A stretch of 64,000 bases of DNA from Lachnospiraceae bacterium (GCA_015058015.1 SVDM01000008.1:35853-99852); one strand, 5' to 3'. Counted from the first letter of the stretch, positions 43,674 through 53,066 are shown. Made by a program: numbers and translations. The notes: generated by a model not told the origin, from the letters alone.

Positions 43674-43902
43674 TTAGTTATCCCCCTTGTCCCTGTTATT
43701 TTAGAAAAAACCTTAAGGATATTTTACCACAAATAGCCGTTTTTGCAATAAAAAATCAAAATATTCTGATAATATTAAGGAAGGATATCTTGATGTCTTT
43801 ATTGACACTTAAATGGCAAAGGAGCATACTTTAACTAGAAGGATTTTTATGTTTAGACATAGGAATCCTATAAATTTTTTAAGGCGTTAGGAGTGGTTGC
43901 GA

Positions 43903-45501
43903 ATGAAGATTGAATTTTTGGGTGCAGCTCATGAAGTAACAGGAAGTTGCCATTATTTAGAGGCCGGTGACAAGACCATGCTTATCGATTGCGGTATGCA
44001 GCAAGGCCCTGATATTTACGAGAACCAGGATATACCGGTTAATCCGGCAACCATAGATTATGTCTTTGTAACCCACGCTCACATTGACCATTCGGGACTT
44101 CTACCTCTTATATACGCCCATGGATTTCGAGGCAAGATATATGCAACAGAAGCTACAACAGATTTGTGTAATATCATGCTTAAAGACAGTGCTCACATTC
44201 AGCAGACAGAAGCTGAATGGAAGAATCGTAAGGCACGTCGTGCCAACAAGCCGGAAGTCATCCCCATGTATGACATGAATGATGCGGAAGGCGTTCTTGA
44301 ACACTTTATTCCCTGTGACTATAACAAGAAGATTAATATAGATGATACGGTATCCATCAGGTTTACCGATGCAGGACATTTGCTGGGTTCAGCATCAATT
44401 GAGGTATGGCTGAAAGAAGGAGATACACAGACCAAGCTGGCATTTTCCGGTGATATAGGTAACGGTAACCGTCCTCTTATTAAGAACCCGGAGTTTATCG
44501 AAGAGGCAGATTATGTAATCGTGGAGTCCACCTATGGAGACAGATTACATCATACACCCCCTGATTATGCCAAGGAACTTGCAAGTATTATGAGAAGTAC
44601 ATTTGCAAGAGGGGGCAATCTGGTTATTCCTTCATTCTCCGTAGGCCGTTCCCAGGAGATGTTGTATTTTTGTCGTCGCATAAAGTCGGAGAACTTGCTG
44701 CCTGAGTTTGCTGATTTCGAGGTATATGTAGACAGTCCCATGTCAGTTCAGGCTACCAACGTTTTCAGTGAGAATATAAGTGATTGCTTTAATGAGGAGG
44801 CCTTAGACCTTGTTAAAAAGGGTATTAACCCCATAGCATTCGAAGGCCTTAGAACTTCCGTTACCAGTGATGAATCAAGAAATATAAACTTTATATCCAA
44901 GCCCATTGTTATCATATCCGCATCGGGTATGTGCGAGGCGGGACGTATCAGACATCACTTAAAACATAACCTGTGGAGAAGAGAATGTACCATTCTTTTC
45001 GTAGGATATCAGGTGGAAGGTACACTTGGATATCAGCTTCTTAATGGAGTGAAGGAAGTTAAGCTCTTCGGCGAGCCCGTAGATGTTAACGCATCCATTG
45101 TTAATCTTCCCGGTATAAGCGGTCATGCGGATATGGACCATTTAACGGATTGGATGGCACATTTTAAAGAAAAGCCCAGAAGAGTATTTGTAGTTCACGG
45201 TAATGATGAGGTTACGGATAGCTTCGCGGATCACCTTCATAAAGAACTGGGACTTGATGCCATAGCGCCCTACAGCGGCGACACTTACGATTTAAAGACC
45301 AATCTTTGCATAGCCCAGGGAACAAGAGAGATTGTTCGTAAGAAGAAGTCCAGAAGAGAGTCATCCAATGTATTTGCCAGACTTGTGGCTGCAGGTGAGC
45401 GACTCATGCAGGTTATCAGAAAGAACGAGGGACTTCCCAACAAGGAACTTGGTAAATTTGCGGATCAGATTAATGCCCTTAGCGATAAGTGGGATAGATA
45501 G
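43903..45501 (+). CDS. MBL-fold/beta-CASP RNA-processing-type hydrolase
   Basis: Protein of 532 residues in the CPSF-like metallo-beta-lactamase group, which includes RNA nucleases. It carries HAHIDH (58-63) as the metal-binding motif, DAGHLLGSASIEV, then a beta-CASP insert with DSPMSVQAT, ISASGMCEAGR, and the final PGISGHADMDHL with VVHGNDEV. I chose ATG 43903, nine bases after AGGAG; the TTG at 43897 is too close to the site. The RNA substrate is unknown. DUF1846 gene follows after 29 bases. Confidence 0.9.
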   Translation: MKIEFLGAAHEVTGSCHYLEAGDKTMLIDCGMQQGPDIYENQDIPVNPATIDYVFVTHAHIDHSGLLPLIYAHGFRGKIYATEATTDLCNIMLKDSAHIQQTEAEWKNRKARRANKPEVIPMYDMNDAEGVLEHFIPCDYNKKINIDDTVSIRFTDAGHLLGSASIEVWLKEGDTQTKLAFSGDIGNGNRPLIKNPEFIEEADYVIVESTYGDRLHHTPPDYAKELASIMRSTFARGGNLVIPSFSVGRSQEMLYFCRRIKSENLLPEFADFEVYVDSPMSVQATNVFSENISDCFNEEALDLVKKGINPIAFEGLRTSVTSDESRNINFISKPIVIISASGMCEAGRIRHHLKHNLWRRECTILFVGYQVEGTLGYQLLNGVKEVKLFGEPVDVNASIVNLPGISGHADMDHLTDWMAHFKEKPRRVFVVHGNDEVTDSFADHLHKELGLDAIAPYSGDTYDLKTNLCIAQGTREIVRKKKSRRESSNVFARLVAAGERLMQVIRKNEGLPNKELGKFADQINALSDKWDR

Positions 45502-45530
45502 TATTGTATGGTAGGAAATAGGAGGAATAT

Positions 45531-46982
45531 ATGAAAATCGGTTTTGATAATGATAAATATCTGAAGATGCAGTCGGAGCATATTAGGGACAGAATCTCCA
45601 AATTCGACAACAAGTTGTATCTGGAGTTTGGAGGTAAGCTCTATGATGATTACCATGCTTCAAGAGTTCTGCCGGGATTCCAGCCGGACAGTAAGTTAAA
45701 GATGCTCATGCAGTTATCGGATCAGGTGGAGATTATAATTGCCATCAGTGCTGAAGATATTGAGAAGAACAAGATCCGTGCTGACCTTGGAATCACATAT
45801 GATAATGATTTGCTTCGTTTAAAGGATATCTTTGAGTCATTGGGACTTTACGTAGGCTCTGTATGTATGACACATTTTTCGGGACAGTACAGCGCCGTTA
45901 TGTTCCAAAAACGACTGGAGAATATGGGAGTTAAGGTGTTCAGACATTACCTGATTCCCGGATATCCCAACAATATCCCCCTTGTAATAAGCGATGAGGG
46001 ATATGGAAGGAATGACTTTATTGAAACCACAAGACCCCTTGTGGTTGTTACCGCACCGGGACCGGGTAGCGGAAAGATGGCAACCTGCCTCTCACAGTTA
46101 TATCATGAGAACAAGAGGGGTGTAAGAGCCGGATATGCCAAGTTCGAGACATTCCCCATTTGGAATATTCCGCTTAATCATCCGGTCAACTTAGCCTACG
46201 AGGCAGCTACTGCAGACCTTAACGATGTTAATATGATTGACCCCTTCCATCTGGAGGCATATGGCAAGACCACAGTTAATTATAATCGAGACGTGGAGAT
46301 TTTCCCTGTATTAAAAGCAATGTTCGAGAAGATCTTCGGAGAAAGCATGTATCAGTCACCTACTGATATGGGTGTTAACATGGCGGGAAACTGCATCTGC
46401 GATGATGAAGTATGTCGTGAGGCATCCAAGCAGGAGATTATCAGAAGATATTATAAGACCCTTAACAGCATTGCATTAGGTAAGGCTGCCGAGGAGGAAG
46501 CATATAAGATTGAGCTTCTTATGAACAAGGCGGGTATCACGGTGGAAGACCGTAAGGTGGTGCCTGCAGCAAGAAAGAGAGCTGAAGAGACAGGCAATAC
46601 AGCCGCAGCCTTCCAGCTTCCCGACGGAAGAATTATCACAGGAAAGACCACACCTCTTCTGGGGGCATGTGCCGCAGCTTTGGTTAATGCTTTAAAAGAG
46701 ATGGCGGGAATTGATCACGAGGATAAGCTTATTACTGACGAGGTTATATCCCCTATCTCCAAGATGAAGGTGGATTACTTGGGAAGTGTGAACCCCAGAC
46801 TTCATATGGATGAGGTGCTTATAGCTCTTTCAGCCAGCTCCAATGCCAATCCTATGGCGGACAAGGCATTAAGCCAGCTTAGCAAGCTTCGTGGAGCGCA
46901 GGTACATTCAACATGCAGACTTAATCCTACGGATGAGAAGCTGTTCCAGAAGCTTGGCATGATGCTTACCAATGATGTATAA
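45531..46982 (+). CDS. DUF1846 family protein
   Basis: Protein of 483 residues matching the DUF1846 pattern: MKIGFDNDKYLKMQSEHI at the start, VTAPGPGSGKMATCLSQLYHE (about 183-203, P-loop-like), and SPTDMGVNMAGNCICDDE. Structures are known in the family, but the function is not. GGAGG stands seven bases before the ATG. It probably shares a transcript with the MBL-fold gene, and is closed by a terminator that lies inside the 3' end of the convergent HD-GYP gene. Confidence 0.9.
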   Translation: MKIGFDNDKYLKMQSEHIRDRISKFDNKLYLEFGGKLYDDYHASRVLPGFQPDSKLKMLMQLSDQVEIIIAISAEDIEKNKIRADLGITYDNDLLRLKDIFESLGLYVGSVCMTHFSGQYSAVMFQKRLENMGVKVFRHYLIPGYPNNIPLVISDEGYGRNDFIETTRPLVVVTAPGPGSGKMATCLSQLYHENKRGVRAGYAKFETFPIWNIPLNHPVNLAYEAATADLNDVNMIDPFHLEAYGKTTVNYNRDVEIFPVLKAMFEKIFGESMYQSPTDMGVNMAGNCICDDEVCREASKQEIIRRYYKTLNSIALGKAAEEEAYKIELLMNKAGITVEDRKVVPAARKRAEETGNTAAAFQLPDGRIITGKTTPLLGACAAALVNALKEMAGIDHEDKLITDEVISPISKMKVDYLGSVNPRLHMDEVLIALSASSNANPMADKALSQLSKLRGAQVHSTCRLNPTDEKLFQKLGMMLTNDV

Positions 46983-46990
46983 AATTTGAA

Positions 46991-49213
46991 TCATAAGATA
47001 CCGGGAGTTATTCTGCGAATGAATAACTCCTCTTTTATATCCAGATCCGAGAAGGAAGTAAGAGACTTTGCTATCTCGGAATCTTTACGGTTAATATACA
47101 TAAGAAGCAACAGGTTAGATGTAAAATTAATCAATATATCATGAAGAGTTGTGGATGAATTAAGGGTGCTTTTAATCTGCGCCAACTTATCCTCAAGCTC
47201 ATCTTTTTTCATGGATTTTGCCATCGCATCCGAAAAACCTATAAGGTAGATGTCTACCTTGGAATTAACACGTTCTGATAGCTTGGCCATGTAACTTACA
47301 AGACCAATCTGCTCCGGCTGGATGAGTCCGAATTCATTATCGGAGGACATTTTCTTCATGATAAGACTGTCAAGAATCTTGGATTGGGCCGGTACTGTGG
47401 GACCATTAGAGGATTCTTCGTCAAGTGGTACATCAGGTGAGATGGTATCATTGTCAATAAGACGACACATAATAGGAACCATATCCGGATCAAAACGTTT
47501 ACCGGCTTCTGCTTCAATACGGGCACGAATCTGGGACTTGGTCATATCACCGTATACGTGACCGTATACCATGGCGTCATAATTGTTGGCAAGGCAGATA
47601 ATGCGGGCTACAAGGGGGATGTCGGTGCCCTTTAGTCCGTCGGGATAGCCCTTGCCGTCGAATCTTTCGTGATGGGATCTGATACCGTAGAAGAGCCACT
47701 CAATGTTCTCTAAGGGAGATAAGAGCATCTCGCCTAAGATTACATGCTGTCTGATAAGAGAAGCCTCGTCCTCTGTCATATCTTCCCTGCTATTTAGAAT
47801 AGAATCGGGAATTGCAATCTTGCCGATGTCGTGCATCAAACCAATGTTGTGAATCTTTATAATATCGTCTTCCGTAAAGTTGTACTTATCGGCCATGGCC
47901 CTAGCCAGGATGGCAGAGTAACGAGCCACTCGGATGGAGTGACCTCCGGTATAATCCGATTTTGAATCAATGGCCTCTGCAAATGACTCCAGGGTTTTTA
48001 GTGTAAACCGCTCCTGAATCTCCAATCGCTCTCTTCCGTGACGAATCTCATTGTAAACAGCCTGGATAACAGAGAAGGCAACTAAAACAATGATACCGAT
48101 ACTAAGGAAGAAACCAAGGGTAATAAGCTTGTTGAGATAGAAGACAGCAAGCTCACCGGCACTTAGAAGGATAAAAAGCCCCATTCCGATGGCAATAAAG
48201 AAATACTCTTTAATGTGCTTCCTTTTTATATCAATAATGATGGTTATGATAGATATGAGGATGCCCACAATCATCCATCCGTGGGACATAAAAAGGGTCT
48301 GGTAATAGGTGGCAACCCTTCCAACAGCAAGAACAGTATTCACAATAAACTGTCCCAATATGACAACCTCAATGGGGAGGTATAGCTTGTGATACCGTTT
48401 CTTCTGGACAGAGTCGAAGAAGAGGCAGGCGAAAAGAGGCAACAGCTCAATGGTAATATAGCAGTATATAGCCGAGGGGCTAAAGGACGCAAAGAGCCAC
48501 TGGCGAAGCTTGGATTCGCTGATTAGCCATAATCCCATGGCAAGGGCCAATTCACCTGTGTACAGGAGGGATACGGCACGACCCCTTCTTTTTTTCATGA
48601 TAAAATGAACGCATATAATTACAATTCCTATGGTAATAAGAATATATGCGGCAATAACAGTCATGCGGCTTTCACTGTATATATGATAATAAAGGTTACC
48701 GCTGTAACCGTAGGATACGGAGTTGAGGACGCCGGTGGTCTTCATAAACTGTTTAATCTCCACGGTTTTACCGGCATCTAATCTTGAAATATCGCAGAAG
48801 ATATAGGCACTGGGCTGGTTATAGCTCATGCTCTTGTAGTTGACGGAGGCGTAACTGCCCCTTAAGTTGCCGTCAACATAGACGTAGATATCGTTCATGG
48901 TGGAACGGATGCATAGAGACATATTGTTCTCAATATCCATGGGAAGGGTCTTCCTTAAGTAAACAGTATGTCCTATTGTTTCGTTAACCGTAAGGGGGAG
49001 ATTGACGGTAGTGGGTTCCGTAAAACCATCTACGGTAAGTTCCCACCCTTCGCTAAAATCAAAGGTATCGAAGGATCCCACATAAGGGTCACTGTCATTG
49101 GGGAAGATAGTACCCACGAAGAACAGAATCAAAGAAATAAGCAGGAAGATAGAAGAAGCTCCTACTATTATATTAGTATATATTTTATCAGCTTTCATAG
49201 TCTCACGCCCCAT
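46991..49213 (-). CDS. Membrane HD-GYP protein, probable cyclic di-GMP phosphodiesterase
   Basis: Protein of 740 residues. A first membrane segment (about 12-32) is followed by an extracytoplasmic jelly-roll-like domain (about 45-180), then seven membrane segments (about 185-390), in the style of 7TM sensory proteins. HD-GYP follows: GHSIRVARYS, LMHDIGKIAIPD, HHERFDGKGYPDGLKG with ANNYDAMVYG. This domain degrades cyclic di-GMP. A further 110 residues follow. The start may be ATG 49213 or ATG 49198; neither has a strong site. Divergent from the Y-family polymerase gene. Confidence 0.9.
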   Translation of the reverse strand: MGRETMKADKIYTNIIVGASSIFLLISLILFFVGTIFPNDSDPYVGSFDTFDFSEGWELTVDGFTEPTTVNLPLTVNETIGHTVYLRKTLPMDIENNMSLCIRSTMNDIYVYVDGNLRGSYASVNYKSMSYNQPSAYIFCDISRLDAGKTVEIKQFMKTTGVLNSVSYGYSGNLYYHIYSESRMTVIAAYILITIGIVIICVHFIMKKRRGRAVSLLYTGELALAMGLWLISESKLRQWLFASFSPSAIYCYITIELLPLFACLFFDSVQKKRYHKLYLPIEVVILGQFIVNTVLAVGRVATYYQTLFMSHGWMIVGILISIITIIIDIKRKHIKEYFFIAIGMGLFILLSAGELAVFYLNKLITLGFFLSIGIIVLVAFSVIQAVYNEIRHGRERLEIQERFTLKTLESFAEAIDSKSDYTGGHSIRVARYSAILARAMADKYNFTEDDIIKIHNIGLMHDIGKIAIPDSILNSREDMTEDEASLIRQHVILGEMLLSPLENIEWLFYGIRSHHERFDGKGYPDGLKGTDIPLVARIICLANNYDAMVYGHVYGDMTKSQIRARIEAEAGKRFDPDMVPIMCRLIDNDTISPDVPLDEESSNGPTVPAQSKILDSLIMKKMSSDNEFGLIQPEQIGLVSYMAKLSERVNSKVDIYLIGFSDAMAKSMKKDELEDKLAQIKSTLNSSTTLHDILINFTSNLLLLMYINRKDSEIAKSLTSFSDLDIKEELFIRRITPGIL
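47004..47036 (+). terminator. Terminator of DUF1846 gene within the convergent gene
   Basis: GGAGTTATTC (47004-47013) and GAATAACTCC (47021-47030), ten perfect pairs, then TCTTTTAT. It sits inside the last codons of the HD-GYP gene on the other strand. Confidence 0.78.
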
Positions 49214-49301
49214 CTTAGTCCCACAAATATCCTATATGAAGTTTAATATAACACAAGTTGTAAGAAAATGGAACAGGATTAGGGGGAAATGCCTGCCGGG
49301 G

Positions 49302-49330
49302 TTGAAGGAGAAAGGAGGTTGTGGTATCAT
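49302..49330 (+). promoter_or_regulatory. Promoter of Y-family polymerase gene
   Basis: TTGAAG (49302-49307) and TATCAT (49325-49330), 17 bases apart, giving a start near 49337. Confidence 0.6.
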
Positions 49331-49334
49331 AAAT

Positions 49335-49348
49335 AAAACGTATGTTCG
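49335..49348 (+). promoter_or_regulatory. LexA-like (SOS) box
   Basis: AAAAC-GTAT-GTTCG compared with the Gram-positive LexA consensus CGAAC-N4-GTTCG: the right half is perfect, and AAC of the left half is kept. It lies at the likely transcription start and directly before the ribosome-binding site of a Y-family DNA polymerase. Confidence 0.7.
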
Positions 49349-49362
49349 AAAGGAGGCATAGT

Positions 49363-50751
49363 ATGAGCTTTGATAATCACAGTGCGGGACACACATATGT
49401 GGCCATAGACCTTAAGTCATTCTATGCCTCGGTGGAGTGCAGGGATAGAGGCTTAGACCCCCTTACCGCCAAGCTGGTGGTGGCGGATCCCACCAGAACG
49501 GATAAGACCATCTGTCTTGCGGTAACCCCTGCCCTAAAAGCTTACGGAATCTCCGGAAGAGCCAGGGTTTTCGAAGTGAATCACCGTCTTGAAGAGGTGG
49601 AGAAAGAGACGGGGGAGAAGGTGGAATATATTATGGCACCCCCCCGTATGGCCAGGTACGTGGAGATTTCTACGAAGATATTTGAAGTATATATGAGATA
49701 TATAAGTCCCGAGGATATCCATGTCTACAGTATTGATGAGTGCTTTATGGATGTTACTCAATATATGAAGCTGTACAAGCTAAGCGCCAGAGAGCTTACG
49801 GTAAAGATGATACGGGAAGTTTTGGCGGAGACGGGGATTACCGCCACTGCGGGAATCGCTACGAATCTATACCTGTGCAAGATTGCCATGGATATAGTGG
49901 CAAAACATGCTACTCCCGATGAAGATGGGGTGCGAATTGCAGAGCTTGATGAGAAGAGTTACAGGCAGCTTCTCTGGGGACACAGACCCATAACAGACTT
50001 TTGGAGAGTGGGTCCCGGTATTGCGAGAAGGTTATCCCACATGGGGATTTATACCATGGGGGATATAGCAAGGACCTCGGTGGCGGATTCCGACAGCCTC
50101 TATAAGGAGATGGGTAAGGACGCGGAGATTCTTATTGACCATGCCTGGGGGTATGAGCCCTGTGGTATAGAGGATATCAAGTCTTATGAACCCTCCACGG
50201 AAAGCCTTACATCCGGGCAGGTGTTGATGGAGCCCTATGATTTTAAGAAGGCCAGACTTATAGTGCAGGAGATGACTGACCTTCTGGTGCTTGATATGGT
50301 GGAGAAGGGCCTGGTTACCGACAGCTTTACCCTGGCAATCGGTTATGACAGAAGCAACATGGCCACCGGAGACTATAAAGGAGAGGTTAAGAAGGATCAC
50401 TTTGGAAGAGACATACCCAAAGGCGCTCATGGTTCCTTTAAGCTAGATGCAGTAAGTAGTAGTACCAGGAAGATAATGGCGGGTATGGTGAAGCTATATG
50501 ATGAGATAGCAGATAAGAAGCTTTTGGTTAGAAGAATTACCATATGCGCTAACAATCTTATGCGTGAGAATTACAGCCAGGTGTCTCTCTTTGATAATGT
50601 GCAGACTGACGAGAAGGAACGTAAGATGCAGGAGACCATGATTACCTTGAAGCATAAGTTCGGGAAGAATGCCGTTCTTAAGGGTATGAACCTGTCTGAA
50701 GGCGGTACTACCATCCTGCGTAACAATCAGATTGGAGGCCACAAGGCATGA
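49363..50751 (+). CDS. Y-family DNA polymerase (UvrX/UmuC-like)
   Basis: Translesion DNA polymerase of 462 residues. The catalytic residues are visible: DLKSFYASVE with Asp16 and VYSIDECFMD with Asp125 and Glu126. A helix-hairpin-helix region and the little finger domain follow. The insertion VADPTRTDKTICLAVTPALKA and the size place it with UvrX/UmuC-type polymerases of Firmicutes rather than classic DinB. I chose the ATG at 49363, eight bases after AAAGGAGG. It shares an ATGA overlap with a YolD-like gene, and has a LexA-like box upstream. Confidence 0.9.
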   Translation: MSFDNHSAGHTYVAIDLKSFYASVECRDRGLDPLTAKLVVADPTRTDKTICLAVTPALKAYGISGRARVFEVNHRLEEVEKETGEKVEYIMAPPRMARYVEISTKIFEVYMRYISPEDIHVYSIDECFMDVTQYMKLYKLSARELTVKMIREVLAETGITATAGIATNLYLCKIAMDIVAKHATPDEDGVRIAELDEKSYRQLLWGHRPITDFWRVGPGIARRLSHMGIYTMGDIARTSVADSDSLYKEMGKDAEILIDHAWGYEPCGIEDIKSYEPSTESLTSGQVLMEPYDFKKARLIVQEMTDLLVLDMVEKGLVTDSFTLAIGYDRSNMATGDYKGEVKKDHFGRDIPKGAHGSFKLDAVSSSTRKIMAGMVKLYDEIADKKLLVRRITICANNLMRENYSQVSLFDNVQTDEKERKMQETMITLKHKFGKNAVLKGMNLSEGGTTILRNNQIGGHKA

Positions 50752-50960
50752 TAGATGATTATAAGGATATAATAGATATGGAATATCCCTTCCCGGGCAG
50801 ATACGACAAGCATCCTCCCATGGCGGTGGAAGAAAGAGCCAAAATATTCGGTTCCTTTGCGGCCTTAAAGGGACATGAAGACAGAATAGAGGATAAAAGA
50901 GTGGCCATAGAAGATATGGTTAATAACCACCTGATTGAGCATGAAGACTTTTTTGACTGA
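50748..50960 (+). CDS. YolD-like small protein
   Basis: Acidic protein of 70 residues whose PPMAVEERAKIFGSFAALKGHEDRI matches the consensus seen in YolD-like proteins (M..RA..F.PFAAL.G). Such genes usually follow Y-family polymerase genes in Firmicutes, and here the two overlap by four bases. The role is thought to be linked to translesion synthesis, but the mechanism is not known. Its 3' end holds a promoter for the next gene. Confidence 0.82.
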   Translation: MIDDYKDIIDMEYPFPGRYDKHPPMAVEERAKIFGSFAALKGHEDRIEDKRVAIEDMVNNHLIEHEDFFD

Positions 50961-50981
50961 TTGGGTTTATTCTGTTACAAT
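50953..50981 (+). promoter_or_regulatory. Promoter of the GT2-kinase unit
   Basis: TTGACT (50953-50958) and TACAAT (50976-50981), 17 bases apart, overlapping the end of the YolD-like gene. Confidence 0.75.
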
Positions 50982-51006
50982 CATTGATACGAGGATGGGA
51001 GAGCTT

Positions 51007-52275
51007 ATGAGTATTATTGATGTGCTGATTTCCGTATTCAGCTGCATTTTCATTATATTGTTTTTATACCAAATCGTATATATGGTGGTGGCACTTACTC
51101 ATGAATTGCCGCAATATGTGGCAAAGGGTAATTGCAGATACGCCTTTTTAATATCTGCCAAGAATGAAGAGAACTGTATTGGGCATCTTATTGACAGTAT
51201 CAAGTCACAGGATTACCCTCATGAATTATTCGACGTATTCGTATGCGCCGATAATTGTGAGGATAATACGGCAGTAGCAGCAAGGGCTGCAGGGGCTATT
51301 GTCTACGAGAGATTCGATACAAGCACCGTAGGCAAGGGCTATGCCTTAGACTTCCTTATTCAAAGTATAAGGGATGATAAGGGGCTTGATTCCTACGACG
51401 GATATCTTGTATTCGACGCGGATAATCTTTTGGCGGAGAATTTCTTGACGGAGATTAACAAGCTGTTTTCTAACGGACACAGGATTATCACTTCTTATCG
51501 TAATTCCAAGAACTATGATTCCAACTGGATTAGTGCATCTACAGGTATGTGGTTCCTTCGTGAGGCCAGACATCTTAACAGAGCCAGGATGATTCTTGGT
51601 GTGTCTTGCATGGTATCGGGAACCGGATATGTGGTACATAAGGATATAATTAAGGCCCAGGACGGTTGGAAGTATTATAAGCTTACGGAAGACGTGGAAT
51701 TCTCCGTTAACAATATCCTGGCGGGAGAGAAGATCTCTTACTGCGGCAGGGCGGTATTCTATGATGAACAGCCCATACGCTTTATTGATTCCTGGAATCA
51801 GAGGCTTCGTTGGACCAAGGGATTCTATCAGATTCTATTTGCCAAAGGCGGCGCTTTGTTAAAGGGTATCTTTACAGGGAGAGGCTTTGCCTGCTATGAC
51901 GTACTAACCATCATATCTCCGGGAATTGTGTTTTTGGCTAATTGCGTACTTATGGGAATACTTCTCTTTGCTAAGGCGCAGTGGGATATAAATCTGTTCT
52001 TCCCGATTCTGGGGTGGTATATTATATCGGCCCTTGCAGGCACTTACGCCCTGGCATTTGTCTTAGGGCTTTTGGTTACCATTACGGAATGGGATAAGAT
52101 ATATTGCGGTGGGGTTAAGAAGATACTGTATATCTTTACCTTCCCCATCTTTATGCTGACTTACGTACCTATCTCTATCATTGCCTTGTTTATGGATGTT
52201 AAGTGGTCGCAGATTAAGCACCCCATAGCCATATCCAATGCAGAGATGAACAGAAAATGGAGAAAAAGAACATAA
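51007..52275 (+). CDS. Family 2 glycosyltransferase, membrane bound
   Basis: Processive-type GT2 enzyme of 422 residues. A first membrane segment (about 7-30), then the GT-A fold with SAKNEENCIGHLIDS, the DXD-like VFDADN (about 137-142), the catalytic TEDVEFS and the QRLRW motif (RWTKGF). Three or four membrane segments follow at about 300-390. It may make a polysaccharide or glycolipid. I chose ATG 51007, next to GGGAGAG. The kinase gene follows after 19 bases. Confidence 0.88.
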   Translation: MSIIDVLISVFSCIFIILFLYQIVYMVVALTHELPQYVAKGNCRYAFLISAKNEENCIGHLIDSIKSQDYPHELFDVFVCADNCEDNTAVAARAAGAIVYERFDTSTVGKGYALDFLIQSIRDDKGLDSYDGYLVFDADNLLAENFLTEINKLFSNGHRIITSYRNSKNYDSNWISASTGMWFLREARHLNRARMILGVSCMVSGTGYVVHKDIIKAQDGWKYYKLTEDVEFSVNNILAGEKISYCGRAVFYDEQPIRFIDSWNQRLRWTKGFYQILFAKGGALLKGIFTGRGFACYDVLTIISPGIVFLANCVLMGILLFAKAQWDINLFFPILGWYIISALAGTYALAFVLGLLVTITEWDKIYCGGVKKILYIFTFPIFMLTYVPISIIALFMDVKWSQIKHPIAISNAEMNRKWRKRT

Positions 52276-52294
52276 GGAAGGGAGGAGACGATTA

Positions 52295-53056
52295 TTGACG
52301 AACCTTAAGGGTCGTTATCAATTCGTCAGACTTCTGGGACAAGGCGGTATGAGTCGGGTATTCTTAGCAAAGGATACTCGGCTTGAGAAATACCTGGCCG
52401 TAAAAGAAGTCGTATCAGAAAGTCTCTCGGCGAAAGCTGGTTTGTTAAAAAGTCTTGATAATCCATATCTTCCACGAATCGTGGATATATTCAAAGAAAA
52501 TGAGAAAAACTATATTGTGATGGACTACATAGAAGGACTGTCTTTGTCAAGGTATGTTAAAACCTACGGACCCTTTGACGAAGAAAACGGGGTCTGTTTG
52601 ATGATGCATATCTGTCTGGCGCTGGAATACCTTCATGACAGAAAGCCGCCTATTATTTACCGTGATCTAAAACCCGGAAACATTCTTATTACTCCGGAAG
52701 GTAATATCAGGTTAATTGATCTGGGGATAGCAGAAGAAGCGGGAGAGGGCGCCGGTAAGCTGCCGGCCCTGGGTACTAAGGGCTATGCCCCGCCGGAACA
52801 ATACGCAGGTTTTGGGGACGCGCGGAGCGATATTTATTCTCTTGGGGCCACCATGATATACCTTCTTACAGGGAAATCCCCGGCAGAAAGTGGGGGTAAG
52901 CAGGCGACGGGAATAAAGAGTAAGAAGCTTAGAAAGATTATATATACGTGCCTGGAAGAAGACCCGAACAAGCGTTACAGAAATGTAGGGGAAATAATAA
53001 GAGATTTAAGGAGATTACAGGTGCACAAAAATTTTTTTGAGAAATTTGTAAATTAG
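52295..53056 (+). CDS. Small Ser/Thr protein kinase with altered helix C
   Basis: Hanks-type kinase of 253 residues with no membrane segment or PASTA domain. It has the glycine loop LGQGGMSRV (14-22), Lys37 in AVKEV, YRDLKPGN (Asp124, Asn129), DLG (Asp142) in place of DFG, and GTKGYAPPEQ. The usual helix-C glutamate (EAELL-type) appears replaced by Lys47 in SAKAGLLKSL, so activity should be tested. TTG start at 52295, seven bases after GGAGGAGA; no nearby ATG fits. The role is unknown; targets could be the neighbouring glycosyltransferase. Confidence 0.87.
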   Translation: MTNLKGRYQFVRLLGQGGMSRVFLAKDTRLEKYLAVKEVVSESLSAKAGLLKSLDNPYLPRIVDIFKENEKNYIVMDYIEGLSLSRYVKTYGPFDEENGVCLMMHICLALEYLHDRKPPIIYRDLKPGNILITPEGNIRLIDLGIAEEAGEGAGKLPALGTKGYAPPEQYAGFGDARSDIYSLGATMIYLLTGKSPAESGGKQATGIKSKKLRKIIYTCLEEDPNKRYRNVGEIIRDLRRLQVHKNFFEKFVN

Positions 53057-53066
53057 GGTTTATAAT
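53037..53066 (+). promoter_or_regulatory. Possible sigma-A promoter before flgM
   Basis: TTGAGA (53037-53042) and TATAAT (53061-53066), 18 bases apart, overlapping the kinase 3' end. It could provide basal expression of the flagellar late operon. Confidence 0.5.

Noticed and set aside
49342..49362. Upstream start (ATG at 49342) for the Y-family polymerase
   Set aside because: It lies inside the LexA-like box and has no proper site; ATG 49363 follows AAAGGAGG.
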